Assembly (NCBI RefSeq): GCF_023065955.2
Contig: NW_026622874.1
Coordinates: 10,336,001-10,400,000, forward strand
Length of the DNA: 64,000 bases
DNA from: Ursus arctos
Lineage: Eukaryota > Chordata > Mammalia > Carnivora > Ursidae
Direction: 5' to 3'
Shown: positions 11,431 to 24,279 of the stretch, piece after piece
Numbering within the stretch: position 1 is the first letter of the stretch
Layout: every line of letters starts with the position of its first letter
Notes under the pieces: model-generated
Seen by the model: the letters and a program-made list of their open reading frames with translations, nothing else
The model's database searches: none
What the model was told of the DNA's origin: nothing
Position numbers and translations under genes: made by a program

Positions 11431-11445
11431 AAAGAATCTATTATC

Positions 11446-12895
11446 TGGAAGCATCATAAAAGTTGTTTCTTAGACAGTTTCTAGATAATGCCTGTAACAA
11501 GAATCTTTGATCTTCCACAAGAATGACACCCATTTACTATTTTGATATTTTATATGATGCCCCCATATTTCTTCCTCACAGATGCTGTGTGGAAAAACTC
11601 TGTTATTTAATGTGCGTGAATTAAAATAAAAATTTACCACCGTCCTGTAGAGATTTTCATAAATGCCCTGGGAATTTGCAAAACCAGTGATCTGTTGATT
11701 TTAGATCTATAATCTGTAACACTGTCTGCTGACAGCTTTCCGAGGAAGATCGGAGGTAATCAACGTAAAGTCGGTGGAAGTTTGGTCAACAAAACTAACT
11801 GAGGGCAACTGTCTTGATCTCTTTAGTGGAAACTTGGTATGAAATGTAGACAAATAATTTAGATATAAGTTAGTATTAAACATAAATGTCTTTTGGGGGG
11901 TTAGCTCGCTTTCATCGTCATGTAATAGCAATCTGCTGAGTTCCACTGGGCTGTGACTAACTCCAAACGTCTCAGCAGGCTGGGAGTAGGATGCCAGGCT
12001 GTGGTAGAGAGAGCTAGATGGCACTAGCGTAACTCCGTCAGCTGCCCAATTAGTAACAGTCGTCTGGCTGTGACGAAAGAGGTTTCTAGAATAAGAAATT
12101 CAGCCCTGGCTGCTTGTGTTTTCTCTAAGTGCAACACAACACAAAATAGAGAACATTCCCTTCTCTCTTTCTCTCTCATGCTTGTCCTTGCTTTCTTTCT
12201 GATACACCCATGTGTAGGAGGCTGCGTGTGTGTGTGTGCACACAACCTTGCTGAACTTTTCCTTAGAATAAACAATTGGGAGTCACTAGTCCTGGGCTCT
12301 CTGGAGATTTCCAGAGTGACACACACACACGCCTTCTCCCCTATGTCCTAGATTCAGCAGTTGCCTTTCTATCTAATGACAGAGGTGCTAAAGTTTTTAC
12401 AGGTCATACGTGAGCTAAGGCCAGAGCCTGCTGCATGAACAGCTTGTAATCTGACAGGAAGCTCAATAGTATCTTAGAGATGGAAGGAGACATTGGACAT
12501 TTTTCAGTTCAACTTCCCACTCGGGAATGTTTGGAGTTCGTTTTGTAATTTTGAAAAACATTTTACTGCCAGATATTTGAGACTATTAGCAGAGGTTAAG
12601 GAAGGCCAGGAAAAGGTTTCTGGTATAGGAAGGCTGGAGATATAGGAAGGCTGGAGATAGTGCCTGTGCCTGGGTGCTCTTACAGGAGAGCGTGGGAGGG
12701 CCAGGAGATGAACAAAATGGCACCTTCCAAGTGTGTGCTGCTATGTCACCGAGCGTCCTGTAGGGGGAGCTGAGCCATTCCACAGCTTCGGCAGCTGCCT
12801 TTAAGGTCCTGAGACTTTGCTCCCCATGGCTCATCTTTCTTTACCCCTCTCTCCACAGCTTTCCAGCTGTCATAAATGTCATACATTTGATATGA
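11446..12895. other. Unique-like spacer with a short tandem duplication
   Basis: No gene recognised. It contains a perfect 17 bp tandem duplication (ataggaaggctggagat) at 12625-12641 and 12642-12658, and a short TG run at 12226-12240 with a CA run at 12319-12330. Sequence around 12465-12540 ('gagatggaaggagacattgg') vaguely recalls CR1/L3 but is too weak to call. Confidence 0.45.
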
Positions 12896-12911
12896 TATAT
12901 CACCCATTCTT

Positions 12912-13110
12912 TTTTTTTTATTTTAAGATTTTATTTATTTATTTGACAGAGAGAGACAGCCAGAGAGGGAACACAAGCAGGGGACGTGGGAGAGGGAGAA
13001 GCAGGCTTCCGGCTGAGCAGGGAACCTGATGCGGGACTCGATCCTAAGACCTTGGGATCATGACCCCAGCCGTAGGCAGATGCTTAATGACTGAGCCACC
13101 CAGGCGCCCC
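12912..13110 (-). mobile_element. Can-SINE
   Basis: Minus-strand copy. The target duplication is 'tcacccattctt' (12900-12911) against 'tcacccactctt' (13111-13122). The head ends 'caggcgcccc'. Confidence 0.93.
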
Positions 13111-13122
13111 TCACCCACTCTT

Positions 13123-13743
13123 GATACAAGAAGAACAGACCCTACAGAGCCCAGGAAGGAGAAAGACAATGAGGTATGCATGCGAGCCGGCCTCCAGGAA
13201 ACCTTCTCTTCCCTGATTTTTCCTCTTCAGTCTGCCTCAGAGTCATACACTGCACTCGGAGATGAGATTTATTTTTGAATCGAGGCCATTTTTACTCCAC
13301 AGGAGCTTGCAAAACCGCACTTCATTGGTGAGGTAGTGTGTCTGGGATTCCTGAAAACAGTTTAAAAGGAAATGGGGAAAACAAAACACAAAAAACGAGT
13401 GGTAAGATTGCTGAGGATAAAACCCTAACAAATAGGAGTCTAGGTAACTTTTGATGGAGAAATAGTGGCTTTAAGGTGTAGATGAGGCCTGGTTCTAGGA
13501 GTAGGGGCCCGAAGGAGGTATCTTGGGGGTCCCCGGTAACTGGCAATTAGCTAAGGGCAGAACATCTGAAGGGGGTGAGGGTCATCTGCGATAGAAGTGA
13601 AGGGGGAGCAAGTAAAAAACTCACTTTACCTGGGTTCACACTCTCCTGAGACTTTGTCTTGGTATCTGAGATTCTAGACTTATTCTAAATGGAAATTTAC
13701 TTCAGTGCTTAGAAAGCGTTCCACGTAGTGTTGTACTGTACTA
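13123..13743. other. Unique-like spacer
   Basis: Nothing recognised; open frames of 60-74 codons without features. Confidence 0.45.
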
Positions 13744-13759
13744 TCGGTTGCTGATTTAA

Positions 13760-13962
13760 ATCTTTTTTTTTTTAAAGATTTTATTTATTTATTCGACAGA
13801 GATAGAGACAGCCAGCGAGAGAGGGAACACAAGCAGGGGGAGTGGGAGAGGAAGAAGCAGGCTCACAGCAGAAGAGCCTGATGCGGGGCTCGATCCCAGA
13901 ACGCCGGGATCACGCCCTGAGCCGAAGGCAGACGCTTAATGACTGTGCCACCCAGGCGCCCC
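13760..13962 (-). mobile_element. Can-SINE, young
   Basis: Minus-strand copy with a perfect 16 bp target duplication 'tcggttgctgatttaa' at 13744-13759 and 13963-13978. It carries the cacagc-class middle region (RC 'agcctgatgcggggctcgat'). Confidence 0.95.
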
Positions 13963-13978
13963 TCGGTTGCTGATTTAA

Positions 13979-14515
13979 CATCCTTTCTTTCCACCCTTAC
14001 TTTCCAATAGACTCAGCGATTTTGTTATATCTAACCTTTCGGGAGAGCCGCTTGTCTAGGGAAGCCCGGTCCCAGGGCCTCTCTGGGATGGAGGGTGAGG
14101 GGTTCATACTGATGTTCTAAGCCAATCAGAGCAGGTCCATCTTCTAGGAGTCTTTGGTTTGGACGCAGACAAAAGACAAACCTGGCCTCTAAAACATGAG
14201 GAAAAGTCTGTGGGGGCCGACTAAGAAAAGTTAACTTGTTTTTTAAAAGAAACACAGAGGAGATGGTTTTCTCTTCCTCTGAATGTTTTAGTGTTTGGAT
14301 GATGTTACATGAGGAACTAGTGTAGACTTTTCTAACCATGAGAGAGGAACGACCCTGAGGACAACACGAACCACCCAAAATGGCAGAACAGAGAGAAAGA
14401 ACTTGGATCCTTAATGCTGTTGTGGAGCCATTAAATCAACTGAACTGGCAATCACTCCGCGTCTATAGAGTTCTTGCTTTGTGGCATAACACATTTTCTT
14501 ACTTAAACCTCTCAG
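13979..14515. other. Unique-like spacer
   Basis: No repeat recognised. A 115-codon minus-strand frame at 14031-14378 has no recognisable domain and no splice context. Confidence 0.45.
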
Positions 14516-14519
14516 AGTT

Positions 14520-14640
14520 TTTTTTTTTTTGTAAGTTTATTGAAGTAATTTTACATACATTAAAATGTATCCTTTTTTTGCATAGAATTCTATGAGTTTT
14601 GACAAATGCATTAGAGTTGTTTATCTGTTGTGCATTGTTC
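14520..14640 (-). mobile_element. Old L1 3' UTR fragment
   Basis: Antisense L1M 3' UTR text: 'gtttattgaagtaattttac', 'attaaaatgtatcc' and 'ttctatgagttttgacaaat'. The T-run at left would be the A-tail. Confidence 0.55.
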
Positions 14641-14854
14641 AAGTATGCTTTTTGATTACTTAACTCATTTTATACAGAAAATTCTATTCTGCATTAATTG
14701 TACCAACCAAGTTCTGTGAAGAATATAAAATGAGCCATGGTATGGCCTTTTGCCTTAAGGAAATATTTGTTTATTTCATATGAAATATACAAATGAAGGG
14801 TGATTCTGTAATAGCATTACTTGAAAAGAAAACGTGCCAGAATCCTTAGTTTCA

Positions 14855-14970
14855 TTCATTCCTTCATTTCATTCCTTCAATAAATATTTGTTGAATGCCT
14901 ATTACATGTCCGTTCTTATAGATTTGTAAACAGATAAAACCTACCCTTCCTTCTAGGGAAATCTGAAATA
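14855..14970 (-). mobile_element. L2 LINE 3' tip
   Basis: Antisense L2 end 'ccttcaataaatatttgttg' followed by 'aatgcctattacatgtcc'. Confidence 0.6.
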
Positions 14971-15656
14971 TAAATTAAAACTTAAAATACAGTGAAATGT
15001 CTGCTACTCCGAGTTCTAATAACTTTTTATCAGCATATTAGTTATGACAAAATAAATTTCTACTTTGAAATCATCTATTTGTGCAGGCTTTTCTGTTCTT
15101 CTTGTTTAGAAGACCCTGAAGGAGTTAATAAACACGTATCAGACCCATCCTGTATCCTCAGACTAACTAGCACATTGTCTTGTCTATAGTAAGTGCTCAA
15201 AATAAGTATTTGCTTATGAGTTAAATGTTTTTGGGTAAATGGGCCAACTTTAGTAAGCCTTGAAGGATATACCACATTTGCCCCAAATGCCTAGATCTTC
15301 TGGCTAAAGTAACGTGACTGAAAAAAAATTAAAGGCAAAAATATTTATGATGAAAACCATTTTCAGACAAAAGGTGTAATTAATAACTATCTTTATATCG
15401 GCCTTTCTAACCAACATGGGGAATAAATTAAGTGCTCCATCTCTAACTTTTGACAAAGACAAATGAAGTGTTCTATCACATTGGCAGCTGGCTGAGTAAT
15501 GGTTTAGTGAAATTCCTTTGACCTTCATCGAAGCGTGATTTCTCATATCAATGGAATCCAGTCTTGTCAAACAGGCATATATAATTTTTCATAATTCACT
15601 GTATTTTTAGAACTCTTTTCTTTCATGTTCTTTATGATCTCCACAATATGCCCTTC
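14971..15656. other. AT-rich unique-like spacer
   Basis: Nothing recognised apart from possible L2-like fragments around 15170-15215 ('agtaagtgctcaaaataagt'). Confidence 0.4.
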
Positions 15657-15949
15657 GGATCTACCTGTTTTTTTAAAGTTTTTATTTTAATTCGAGTTAG
15701 TTAACCTACAGTATTATATTAATGTCAGGTGTATGATATAGCGATTCCAGGCTTGCATACATCACCCAGCGCTCATCACAGCAACTGCACAACTCAGTCT
15801 CCATCTCCTCTTTCCCCTCCCCCCACCTCTGGTAACCATCAGTTTGTTCTCTATAATTAAGAGTCTGTTTCTTGGTTTGTGTCTCTCTCTTTCTCCCCTC
15901 CCCCTTGTTCATTTGTTTTGTTTCTTAAATTCCACATATCAGTGAAATC

Positions 15950-17560
15950 GTATGATATTTGTCCTTGTCTGACTGACTTATTTTGCTTAGCATGACACTG
16001 TCTAGCTCCAGCTGTGTCCTTACAAATGGCAAGATTTCATGTTTTTTATGGCCGAGTGATATCCCGTTGTATCTATACACCACATCTTCTTTATCCACTC
16101 ATCAACCGATGGACACTTGGGCTGTTTCCATATCTTGGCTACTGTAGATAATGCTGCTATAAATACTGGGGTGCAGGGGTCCCATTGAATTAGTGCCTTT
16201 GTGTTCTTTCAGGAAATATATGGTAGCAGGATTGTAGCATCGTAGGTGGTTCTGTTGTTTTTGAGGAACCTCCATACTCTCTTCCACGGTGGCTGCACCA
16301 GTTTGCGTTCCCACCAACAGTGTAAGAGTGTTCCCCTTTCTCCCCATCCTCGCCAACACCTGTTGTTTCTTGTGTTGTTGATTTTAGCCATTCTGACAGG
16401 TGTGAGGTGACATCTCATGGTAGTTTTGATGTGTATTTCCCTGATAATAAGTAATGATGAGCATCTTTTCGTGTGTCTGTTGGCCACCTGGGTGTCTTCT
16501 TTGGAGAAATATCTGTTCAAGTCTTCCGCCCATTTTTTAATTGGATGATTTATATTTTGGGTGTTGAGTTTGATGAACTCCTTACATGTTTTGGACACTA
16601 ACCCTTTACTAGTTATATGTCATTTGCAATATCTTCTCCCATTCTGCAGGTTGCCTTTTAGTTTTCTTGATTTTGCCTCTCACTGTGCCGAAGCTTTTTA
16701 TTTTGATGTAGCCCCAGTAGTTATTTTGGCTTTTGTTCCCTTACTTCAGCAGACCTATCTAGAAAAAAGTTATGGCTGATGTCAGAGAAATTACTGCCTG
16801 TGCTCTTTTCTGAAATTTTTATGCTTTCAAGTCTCACATTTAGGTCTTCAATCTATTTTGAATTTATTTTTGTGTGTGGTGTAAGAAATTTTGCGTCTAT
16901 TTTTGTTCCAGTACCATCCTTTTTTGATTACTACAGCTTTGTAATATAACTTAGAGTTCAGAATTGTGATGCCTCCGGCTTTGCTTTTCTTTTTCAAGAT
17001 TGCTTTGGCTATGTGAGGTCTTTTGTCATTCCATACAAATTTTAGGATTGTGTGTTCTAGTTCTGTTAAAAAAAGTGCTGTTGGTATTTTGTAGGGATTG
17101 CATGAAATCTGTAGATTGCTTTGGGTAGTATAGACATATTGTTATGAACTGTTTTATGTATTTGGGCACTCCCATGTTGGGTGCATACATAGTCACAATT
17201 GTTATGTCTTCTTGTTGGATTGTCCCTTTTATTATTTATAGTGTTCTTCTTTGTCTCTTGTTATGGTCTTTGTTTTAAAGTCCGGTTTGTCTGATACAAG
17301 TATTGCTACTCCAGTTTTCTTTTGACATCCATTTGCAGAACAGATATTTCTGCATCCCTTCACTTTCAATCTGCAGGTGTTTTTAGGTCTAAAATGATCT
17401 CTTGTAGGCAATGTATAGATGGGTCTTGTTTTTTTTTATCCATCCTTTCACCTTCTGTTTTTGGTTGGAGCATTCAGCCCATTACATTCAAAGTAATTAT
17501 TGATAAATATATATTTGTTACCATTTTATTACCTGTTTTATGGTTGTTTCTGAAGATTTT
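15950..17560 (-). pseudogene. L1 ORF2 remnant (endonuclease start joined to late RT/C-terminus)
   Basis: ORF2 normally encodes an APE-type endonuclease, a reverse transcriptase and a Cys-rich C-terminus. Here the early endonuclease text is present (RC 17480-17540 gives ITLNVMG; RC about 17200 gives YAPNMG). It is followed directly, at about 17150, by the late RT segment [10 protein letters not shown] and then the C-terminal part (RC 16209-16598). The FADD-type RT active-site box and most of the palm are absent. Stops and frameshifts are frequent, so no product is expected. Confidence 0.85.
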
Positions 17561-17869
17561 CTCTGATCTTTTTTGTCTTTCTCTCTTTTGTGGTTTGCTG
17601 GTTTCTTTTATTTGTATTTATGGCCCTCTTTTCTTCGCATATTTATTAGTAGTTTTTGATTCGTGGTTACCATTAAGTTTGTATATAACCTCTTCTGCGT
17701 ATAGAAGTCTATATTAACTTGGTGATCATATACGTTTGAACCCATTCTTTACTCCTCTCCCCCCCACACCAACATTCTAGTCTCGTATTTTACGTCCTTT
17801 TATGTTGTGAGTTCCTCGACTGATATTTTACAAAAATATTTACTGCTTTTGTTTTTCCAACCTTTATAC

Positions 17870-18776
17870 TGTCACTTTTGGTCATTCCTTTCCACCTATG
17901 GGGTGCTTTTTAATATTTCTTGCAAAGCTGGTTTAGTGGTCACGAACTCCTTTAGTTTTTGTTTGTCTGGGGAACCCTCCATCTCTCCTGTTCTGAAATG
18001 ATAGCCTTGATGGCTAGAGTATTCTTGACTGCAGATTTTTCCCCTTCAGCATTTTGAATATATCATGCCACATTCTTCTGACTTAGGAAATTTCTGCTGA
18101 AAAATCCTCTGCTGCCCGTATGCGTTGCCTCTTGTAGGTAACTTTTTTTTTTTTTTTTTTGGTATTGCTGTTTTTAATATCTGTCTATCGCTATATTTTG
18201 CCATTTTACTTACAATATGTCTTGGCGTGGATCGACTTTTGTTGCTTTTGTTGGTGATTCTCTGTGTCTCCTGGATCTGGATATCTGTTTCCTTCCCTAG
18301 ATTAGGGGAGTTTGCAGTTATTACCTTTTCGAATAAATTTTCTGTCCCCTTTTCTCTCTCTTCTTCTTCTGGGATTCCTAAATGCAAATGTTAATACATT
18401 TGATGGAGTCATCGAAATCCCTAAGTCTATTCTTGTTTGGATAATTCTTTTTTCTCTGTCTTGTTTAGCTTGATTACTTTACATTACTTTATCTTCTAGG
18501 TCACTAATTCACTCCTCTGCTTCTTTTAGCCTTCTGTTCAATCCTTCAAGTGTATTTCTTTGTTTATTGAGCCCTTTATCTCTGCTATGTTATTCTTATC
18601 TCTGTGTTAAGGGAACTCAGGCATGTCTTCCACTGTTTTCTCGAGGCAAGTGAGTATCCTATGATCATTACTTTAAATTCTTTATCAGGCATGTTACTTA
18701 TATCTGTTATACTTAGATCTTTGACCATGGTCTTGCCCTGCTTTTTCATTTGTGATAAATTTCTCTGTCTTTTCAT
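17870..18776 (-). pseudogene. L1 ORF1 remnant
   Basis: ORF1 encodes the RNA-binding trimeric chaperone of L1. The start is at 18776 (MKRQRNLSQMKKQ). The N-terminal part includes the TDISNMPDKEFKVMII motif, and a frame change or stop occurs near 18585. The C-terminal half reads on from 18387 (NLGKETDIQIQE, then PRHIVSKMAK), and the end resembles KPALQEILKS near 17890. A run of A bases (T at 18143-18161 on plus) creates a poly-Lys stretch where coding sequence is missing. Confidence 0.85.
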
Positions 18777-19890
18777 TTTGTCTAAATCTTTGTGCCTCCT
18801 TGTGTGTGTTTGGAAGTCAGCTATGTCTCCTGTTCTGGAGGGTAATGGGTTATGAGGAAGAGGTGGTGCAGTGCCCTGAAGGGTCTGGCACTTCTGGAAG
18901 TGTCCCCAGTGTGTACTGTGTGTGCTCTGCTGTTGTGTCCTGGCCACATTATCCTTTGTCTGCAGAGGTTCTCTTTGCTTGTCATGGACAGTGTTTGGTC
19001 CCTGGCTGAACGTGGTGAGTTTTAACTAGGTGTGCTCTGGTCTGCTTGTGATGTATGACCTATCTCCACCGCCACTGGAACTGAGGCCCTGCAACACTCG
19101 CAGGTTGGGAGACATGGTGTGGGCAGATGTTTGGACAAGTCTTCTGTGGCATGGTACCTGCTACACTGGGACTGAGGTAAGTGTGACTATGAAGGGCAGT
19201 TCCACTGGAGTGCAGGGGGTAGGGGTTGGTGTAAGCAAGTTAGGTAGCCAGTGGCACTATTTCCTGCAGGTGGCCCTATGCTTATATCAAAGGGTGGGAG
19301 AGGGAAATGACATCTTCCAGTTCCTTTGTAGACCCAGAGGGGTCTCTCCACGAATGCTGCCTCTCTGGGACATACTTCGGGTTGAGCAGATAAACTCCCC
19401 TCTGTGTGCTCCAGGGGCTCTTTAGATTTCTGTTTCCATGTTGTGTGTCCGGGGGTTGTTTGCCCACCTTCTCTTTAAGAGCAGTGCAATGCCTCCTAGA
19501 GCCAAGCACGCTGACCTTTAAAACTCCAGGCTTTAATCCCTGTTGGTTGCCAGAAGTCATGAAATTTGGCCTTTCTCGCTTTCCAAGCCAATTGCTATGG
19601 GGGTTCGTTTCCCTGTGAGTCCCCCTGTGCTAGTCTATCTCTCACCCTTCTCTGTGACTGTGGCTCCCTCCCCACTGCAGCCATCCTGGTCATTTCTCTC
19701 CCAAATTGCATGTCCGCACTTCCTGCCCTCTTTTACGTGACCTCTTCTTCACCTTTAGTTGTGGAGTCTGCTCTGTTAGTCTTCAGCTCAGTGTCTGGGC
19801 TATATAGGAAGATGTGGTTGTTATCTAGCTGTGTTCATCGGAGGAGGTGAGCCTACAGTCCTCCTACTCTGCTACCACCTTCTTCTCTTT
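18777..19890 (-). promoter_or_regulatory. L1 5' UTR (ancestral internal promoter)
   Basis: This sequence lies between the ORF1 start and the 5' target duplication, so by position it is the L1 5' UTR, which in intact elements carries the internal promoter. I cannot identify individual factor sites with confidence, and CpGs are few, as expected for a decayed copy. Confidence 0.6.
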
Positions 19891-19901
19891 GGATCTACCT
19901 G

Positions 19902-20565
19902 GTTTTAGCATCTGGTTTTTGAAGGCTACTGCATGCTGGAATATCTGTAATGTAATTCAGTTCTCACGATGGACTTGTGAAGTTTTCAATAACACCAAAA
20001 CACAAACTTCAAGTGCTAATAATGTAAATGCTGTACTTCGTTCTAAGTGGTAGGTGTACTCTTGCCCAAGGCGGCCTGTTTACATAGACATTTGGGGTGA
20101 AACAAGGAGATCTGGGTCATTCAACGAGGCAGTTAGTTTAAACCCTCTTGTTCTCATGGTGCCTTCATCAGCTGTTTGAATTCACCTGCTTTAGCTTGTG
20201 TAGTTGTGTTTCATGTACTTCGGAAGAATGCGGCATCTCCAGAGGCTGGCAGGCCTCTTATATGCTTATAAAGGGAGAAGGGGAGGTGACTTGAAGATGG
20301 AAGTGTGTTGGCCCTGGCAGCGTGTTACCAGCAATATCTAGGGACGTTTTCTCAAAATGTATACGATGGGAAGCTGTGTGGGGAGAAATGGTCTTCTGTT
20401 TGAAAACATTTGAGAAGTGCCCTGTACTATATCATAATTATGTAAGTAAAGGCTCTAAGCTGCCCTGCAGCGAAGAAATTTTATTTAACCCAGTTTTTTT
20501 TTCAAACGTCACACATAAAAAAACGCTAGTAGGCGTATGTGTATGCATGTGACATTCATTTTCTT
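19902..20565. other. Unique-like spacer
   Basis: Nothing recognised. Confidence 0.45.
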
Positions 20566-20569
20566 ATTC

Positions 20570-20665
20570 GTGTGACAGACAGTTTCGAATACCCGAGCCA
20601 GGTATTTTTCTAAGCCCTGGGGATTACAGTAGCCCCTATGAGTCTTGCTAAATAGGGACAGATCA
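20570..20665 (-). mobile_element. L2-like fragment
   Basis: Short antisense L2 match: 'gccaggtatttttctaagcc' then 'ctggggattacagtagcc'. Weak but typical order. Confidence 0.4.
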
Positions 20666-23130
20666 TGGAACACACTTTGGGAAACACTGGCCAAGGAGTT
20701 CTTGCGTCTACTTTCTTTAAAGAGGGAAAATTCAAGGATATATAGTTCTTAGATTTTTAAGTATGTGGAATATTGACTAGTCACCAGAGTAGTGGGATCT
20801 CATCGTGCGTTGACTTCTACAATATTCTCCAGACACGGAGGAGTTATAGGAACCATGGAATTTGAGGGCTTGGAAGGACGCTTTCCTCCTCATTCTTCAG
20901 TCTAATCTGACCCACCTGCGCACTCATATTTGTTGGCCGTAAGTATGGGTCTGTCACCAGGTGGTCATGCAGATGCTTCCCTAGGACCTGTCCTTGTTTC
21001 TTCCTGACCTGCTTTTGTTCCCATTCTCATCTCCACTTAGCTAGGAGTTTTTAAAATATCTTAACCTCAGCCCCATCTTTGACCCATTTAGCCTTTATAG
21101 TTATATCCATTTTTCTCAGTTTTTTCCTACAGACTGAAGGAAAACAAAATGAATTTGGTAGTTAGGTCACTGGACCTTCAAGGGAAGGGTTTCTGAATAG
21201 TAGCAGAATTTGAAGTGAAACTGAAAAGGATTGAGTGTTGAGTGGAATTGGAAATGAAGGAAGTTAGTGATAAATGTGAGAATTTGGGGTAAAAGTGAAG
21301 AGAGATATCAGAAGGTCACTCGAATAATTCAACAGTGTGGCTTGAATGAAAGTTTACTGACATTGGGAATTTGTAAACATGGCCATAGGTGAAGTCAAGG
21401 ATCCTGAGAAAGGAGATTTATCTTCTAACTGAAGGAGAAGGAGTCAGTTTGGCAGGAGGGATTAGACTTGGAAAGGGGAACTTCATCTTTGGTTTAAGTG
21501 GGAATGGAGAAAAGATGAACATAAGGACAGAGAACCACGGAAATGGACAGATACACTCATGACGATCACCTGGTCGCCTCAAGGTCACGTGCCTTATCTG
21601 CTCTTCCTTTACGGTGTATAGGACCAGACACTGAGTGAGCTTTTCTGTAGGCCAGCATTGGTGCTAAAGCCCAAAGGTGAAGAAAAAGGTTCTAAGCGCC
21701 TGACATTCTAAATTCAAGGATCTGTCGGATCATTTTCTGGGAACCAGTTCAGATCCCAGCCCTCCTTCCAACCTCTGTTCCCCCCTTTGCCAGAATAATA
21801 GGGTCAAAAGACTGAGAGTGGAGAAGGGTCACCTTAGGGTGCACGATTCGTAGAGAGAGACTTTGCACTTCCAGCCCCTGGGAGGCACTTCCCTCCCTGA
21901 AGTCAAGAAAATGAAGACTGTCCAAGAATTGTAAAGATTGGTGGTTTCTGCACGAAAGGAAGTTATTGATATTTCATTCCTCGGCTGGTTTCTGCTTAGC
22001 CAGCTGACTCTTCACCTGCCCTGTGGCACCTGAATAGGAGAGACAGCATTGGAAAAAATGATACGTGGGAGGGTCTGCCCAGGAAGGATGCCAACATGCT
22101 CCCTTCAAGGGCCCAGTTCCCAGAAAGTGTGGAGATGTTGACTCTGGCAGAAAGATGCTATTGGGGAACTTAAAACTGCTGATAGGTTTTGGGAGCTGGA
22201 GCTGGGGCAACGGGGTACGTACATCAGTGGGTAGTGGCATAAAGCTGGAGGTGAGACGGCTAAGGAGGCCAAGCCTGGCAGGGGATCGCTAGTGCAGAGA
22301 AGATCTGCACAGGAGCAAAGCCTGTCCGTGGGGCCGACTGTAGCTCTCACGAACCATGATGCATCCTGTCGACGATGAGCACGAGCAGCTAACCCAGGAG
22401 TGGGCAGCGCTTGTTAAGGCAGATGTTTGGCAAAGCAAAGACAGATCTAGCTAGCACTGAAGTTTATGTGGAGGAGATGATTCTTGAATTGATGTAAAAG
22501 ATTTATACATAAAATGGCATTAAGGCTTAAATGCTAAACTGGGGCCGTTCTAATAGCCACCGAATTCAGGAAGCTAGGAGATTAAGCTATGAAGCTGTCC
22601 CAGGACCTCACTACTCAATTGGATAAGAAGGTTCAATGAAGGTTTCAAGTTTACATTCCCAGTGAATTGACACTCTGCAACCGACCAGATGCAAATTAAC
22701 CAAACTCGAATTAAAGCCCATACACCGTCACAGGAGCTCCTTGAGAGTGGGGCCATGCTTATATTAACACTTCCTTTATAACCCCCTACAGGATACTCCT
22801 TACAGAATTGCTATTGAAAACCTAATCAGTGCTAAATACCTATTGATGCATGAATTAATTGATCAAATTGGATTTTTCCAGAGGTTGGCAGAATGAGTTT
22901 TACCTCTGCTGGCTTATGTAAGTGGAACGGTGGAGAGCCTGACGGCCATTAACTGAGGGGCTACCGTAAGGGACACCATGGGAATGTAAGAAAGTTTGAC
23001 CATATTCAAGGCCAACTCTTCTTTGTCCTCAGACTCTCATGGGAGAGCTCCATTTGTCCCTAACCCACAGAGTTCTATCCATTTCTTATGACCAATTAAA
23101 GCCTTTTTTTGGGAAAATAAACTCCCATTT
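20666..23130. other. Long unique-like stretch
   Basis: No repeat or gene recognised in about 2.5 kb, apart from a weak CR1/L3-like segment near 20850-20930. The open frames (60-90 codons, on both strands around 22.0-22.3 kb) carry no recognisable motif. Confidence 0.4.
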
Positions 23131-23139
23131 TGACAATCC

Positions 23140-23420
23140 GGCTTCATTCATTTATTCAACAAATATTTTGGAGCTTCTCCTACCGTCAAGCACTGCGCCA
23201 AGGGCAAAACCCTCCTGTTGTCGTGGTCTGGTGGAGGAGGAATACTGAGTTAATGACAGACCCTCACAAGCTCATGAACACAAGGAGGGTCAATTGTCAT
23301 GGAGGAAAGCGATCTGACTCCGTGAGAGTGAAAGTCAGAAGAACACCACCTGCCTGGGCTCATGGTGGGACTGAGAGCAGGCGAATGAGTGGGAGAGAAC
23401 TGCTAAGAGGACAGGAACTT
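23140..23420 (-). mobile_element. L2 LINE fragment
   Basis: Antisense L2: 'cattcatttattcaacaaat' and 'caagcactgcgccaag', followed by diverged text containing 'gagaactgctaagagg'. Confidence 0.55.
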
Positions 23421-24264
23421 GGATGAGATTTGGGGACAGTTTTGTTCCTGACATAGGGAGCCATGTAAAACCGTCCTGCAGTGGGAGTGGCATCTTTGGG
23501 GAGTTTATAAGGAGGTTCAGGTATAAATTAGAATTAACTCTTGCCTGATTTGACTACAATGGGCAAATTGCCTGTCCTTTTATTCCTCCTCCCCGTTTTC
23601 TCAGATCCAAACCAAGAAGTGATTTTTACTCACCTGATACTGAAAACCTCTCCCAGGTACCCCATGACGTGCTTAAAGGGTCTGAAGAAAGTCAGGGAAT
23701 CCACACCAGTTCAGCTGGGAAAAAGATGGGGGGAGGAAGGGACCTGAAGAATGGAGGGGAAACATCTTTCAGGCCAGGCTGTGCCTGTTAATGGACTAAA
23801 CAGTCATCTGATTCTGGCATTCATTGCCACTGTCTTTACTAGGAGTTTGAGGGAAGCGTCCCAAAACACATTCTTCCAGAAACCAATGTTAAGATGGCTT
23901 CTTGATCCTAGTTCCTGAGAGGTGTTGATCACTGAGGAGCTCAAGGGCATAACGATGTAGGGAGAACAAACAGGGGATCTGGTTCCTGATTTTAAAGCAA
24001 AGCAGTTTCCTTCATGAAAGACTCAGTGAAGAGAAGGGAGAACGGGATGAAAGGAAAATCAGTGGGCTGCTGCGGGCACTGACTTCCTGTCAGCCAGCCA
24101 CGCAGCTGATCCATCCCAGCGCCGGGCCCCGTGGAGCCAGTCCACCCAGTACACTGTCTCTCCCGAGGGCACAGCTAATTTCTGGGCCAAGCAGAGGATG
24201 GAATTTACTAATGGAAAGAAATACCATAAGGCAATGAAGGTTTTGTTGCGAAACAAAACAAAAG
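23421..24264. other. Unique-like spacer
   Basis: Nothing recognised. Confidence 0.45.
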
Positions 24265-24279
24265 ATCATGGAAAGCTTT

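Larger units (their letters stand above)
15668..19890 (-). mobile_element. L1 with both ends but large internal deletions
   Basis: Reads minus strand: 5' UTR at about 19890-18777, ORF1 at about 18776-17870, a spacer of about 330 bases, the start of ORF2 (endonuclease) at about 17540-17160, then a jump to the late RT region, the ORF2 C-terminus and the 3' UTR ending near 15668. A perfect 11 bp target duplication 'ggatctacctg' lies at 15657-15667 and 19891-19901, so both termini come from one insertion. The element is only 4.2 kb. Two internal deletions are visible by comparison with L1 structure. About 2 kb is missing at about 17150, and about 180 bp at about 16886-16900 (the copy at 4.64-4.83 kb retains that part). 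ORF1 and ORF2 are also broken by stops. Confidence 0.92.

Noticed and set aside
12226..12240. Short TG run considered as a regulatory Z-DNA site
   Set aside because: Too short and ordinary to support any functional claim.
16102..16598. Overlapping minus-strand frames of 85 and 129 codons
   Set aside because: They are pieces of L1 ORF2 C-terminus in two frames, not a gene.
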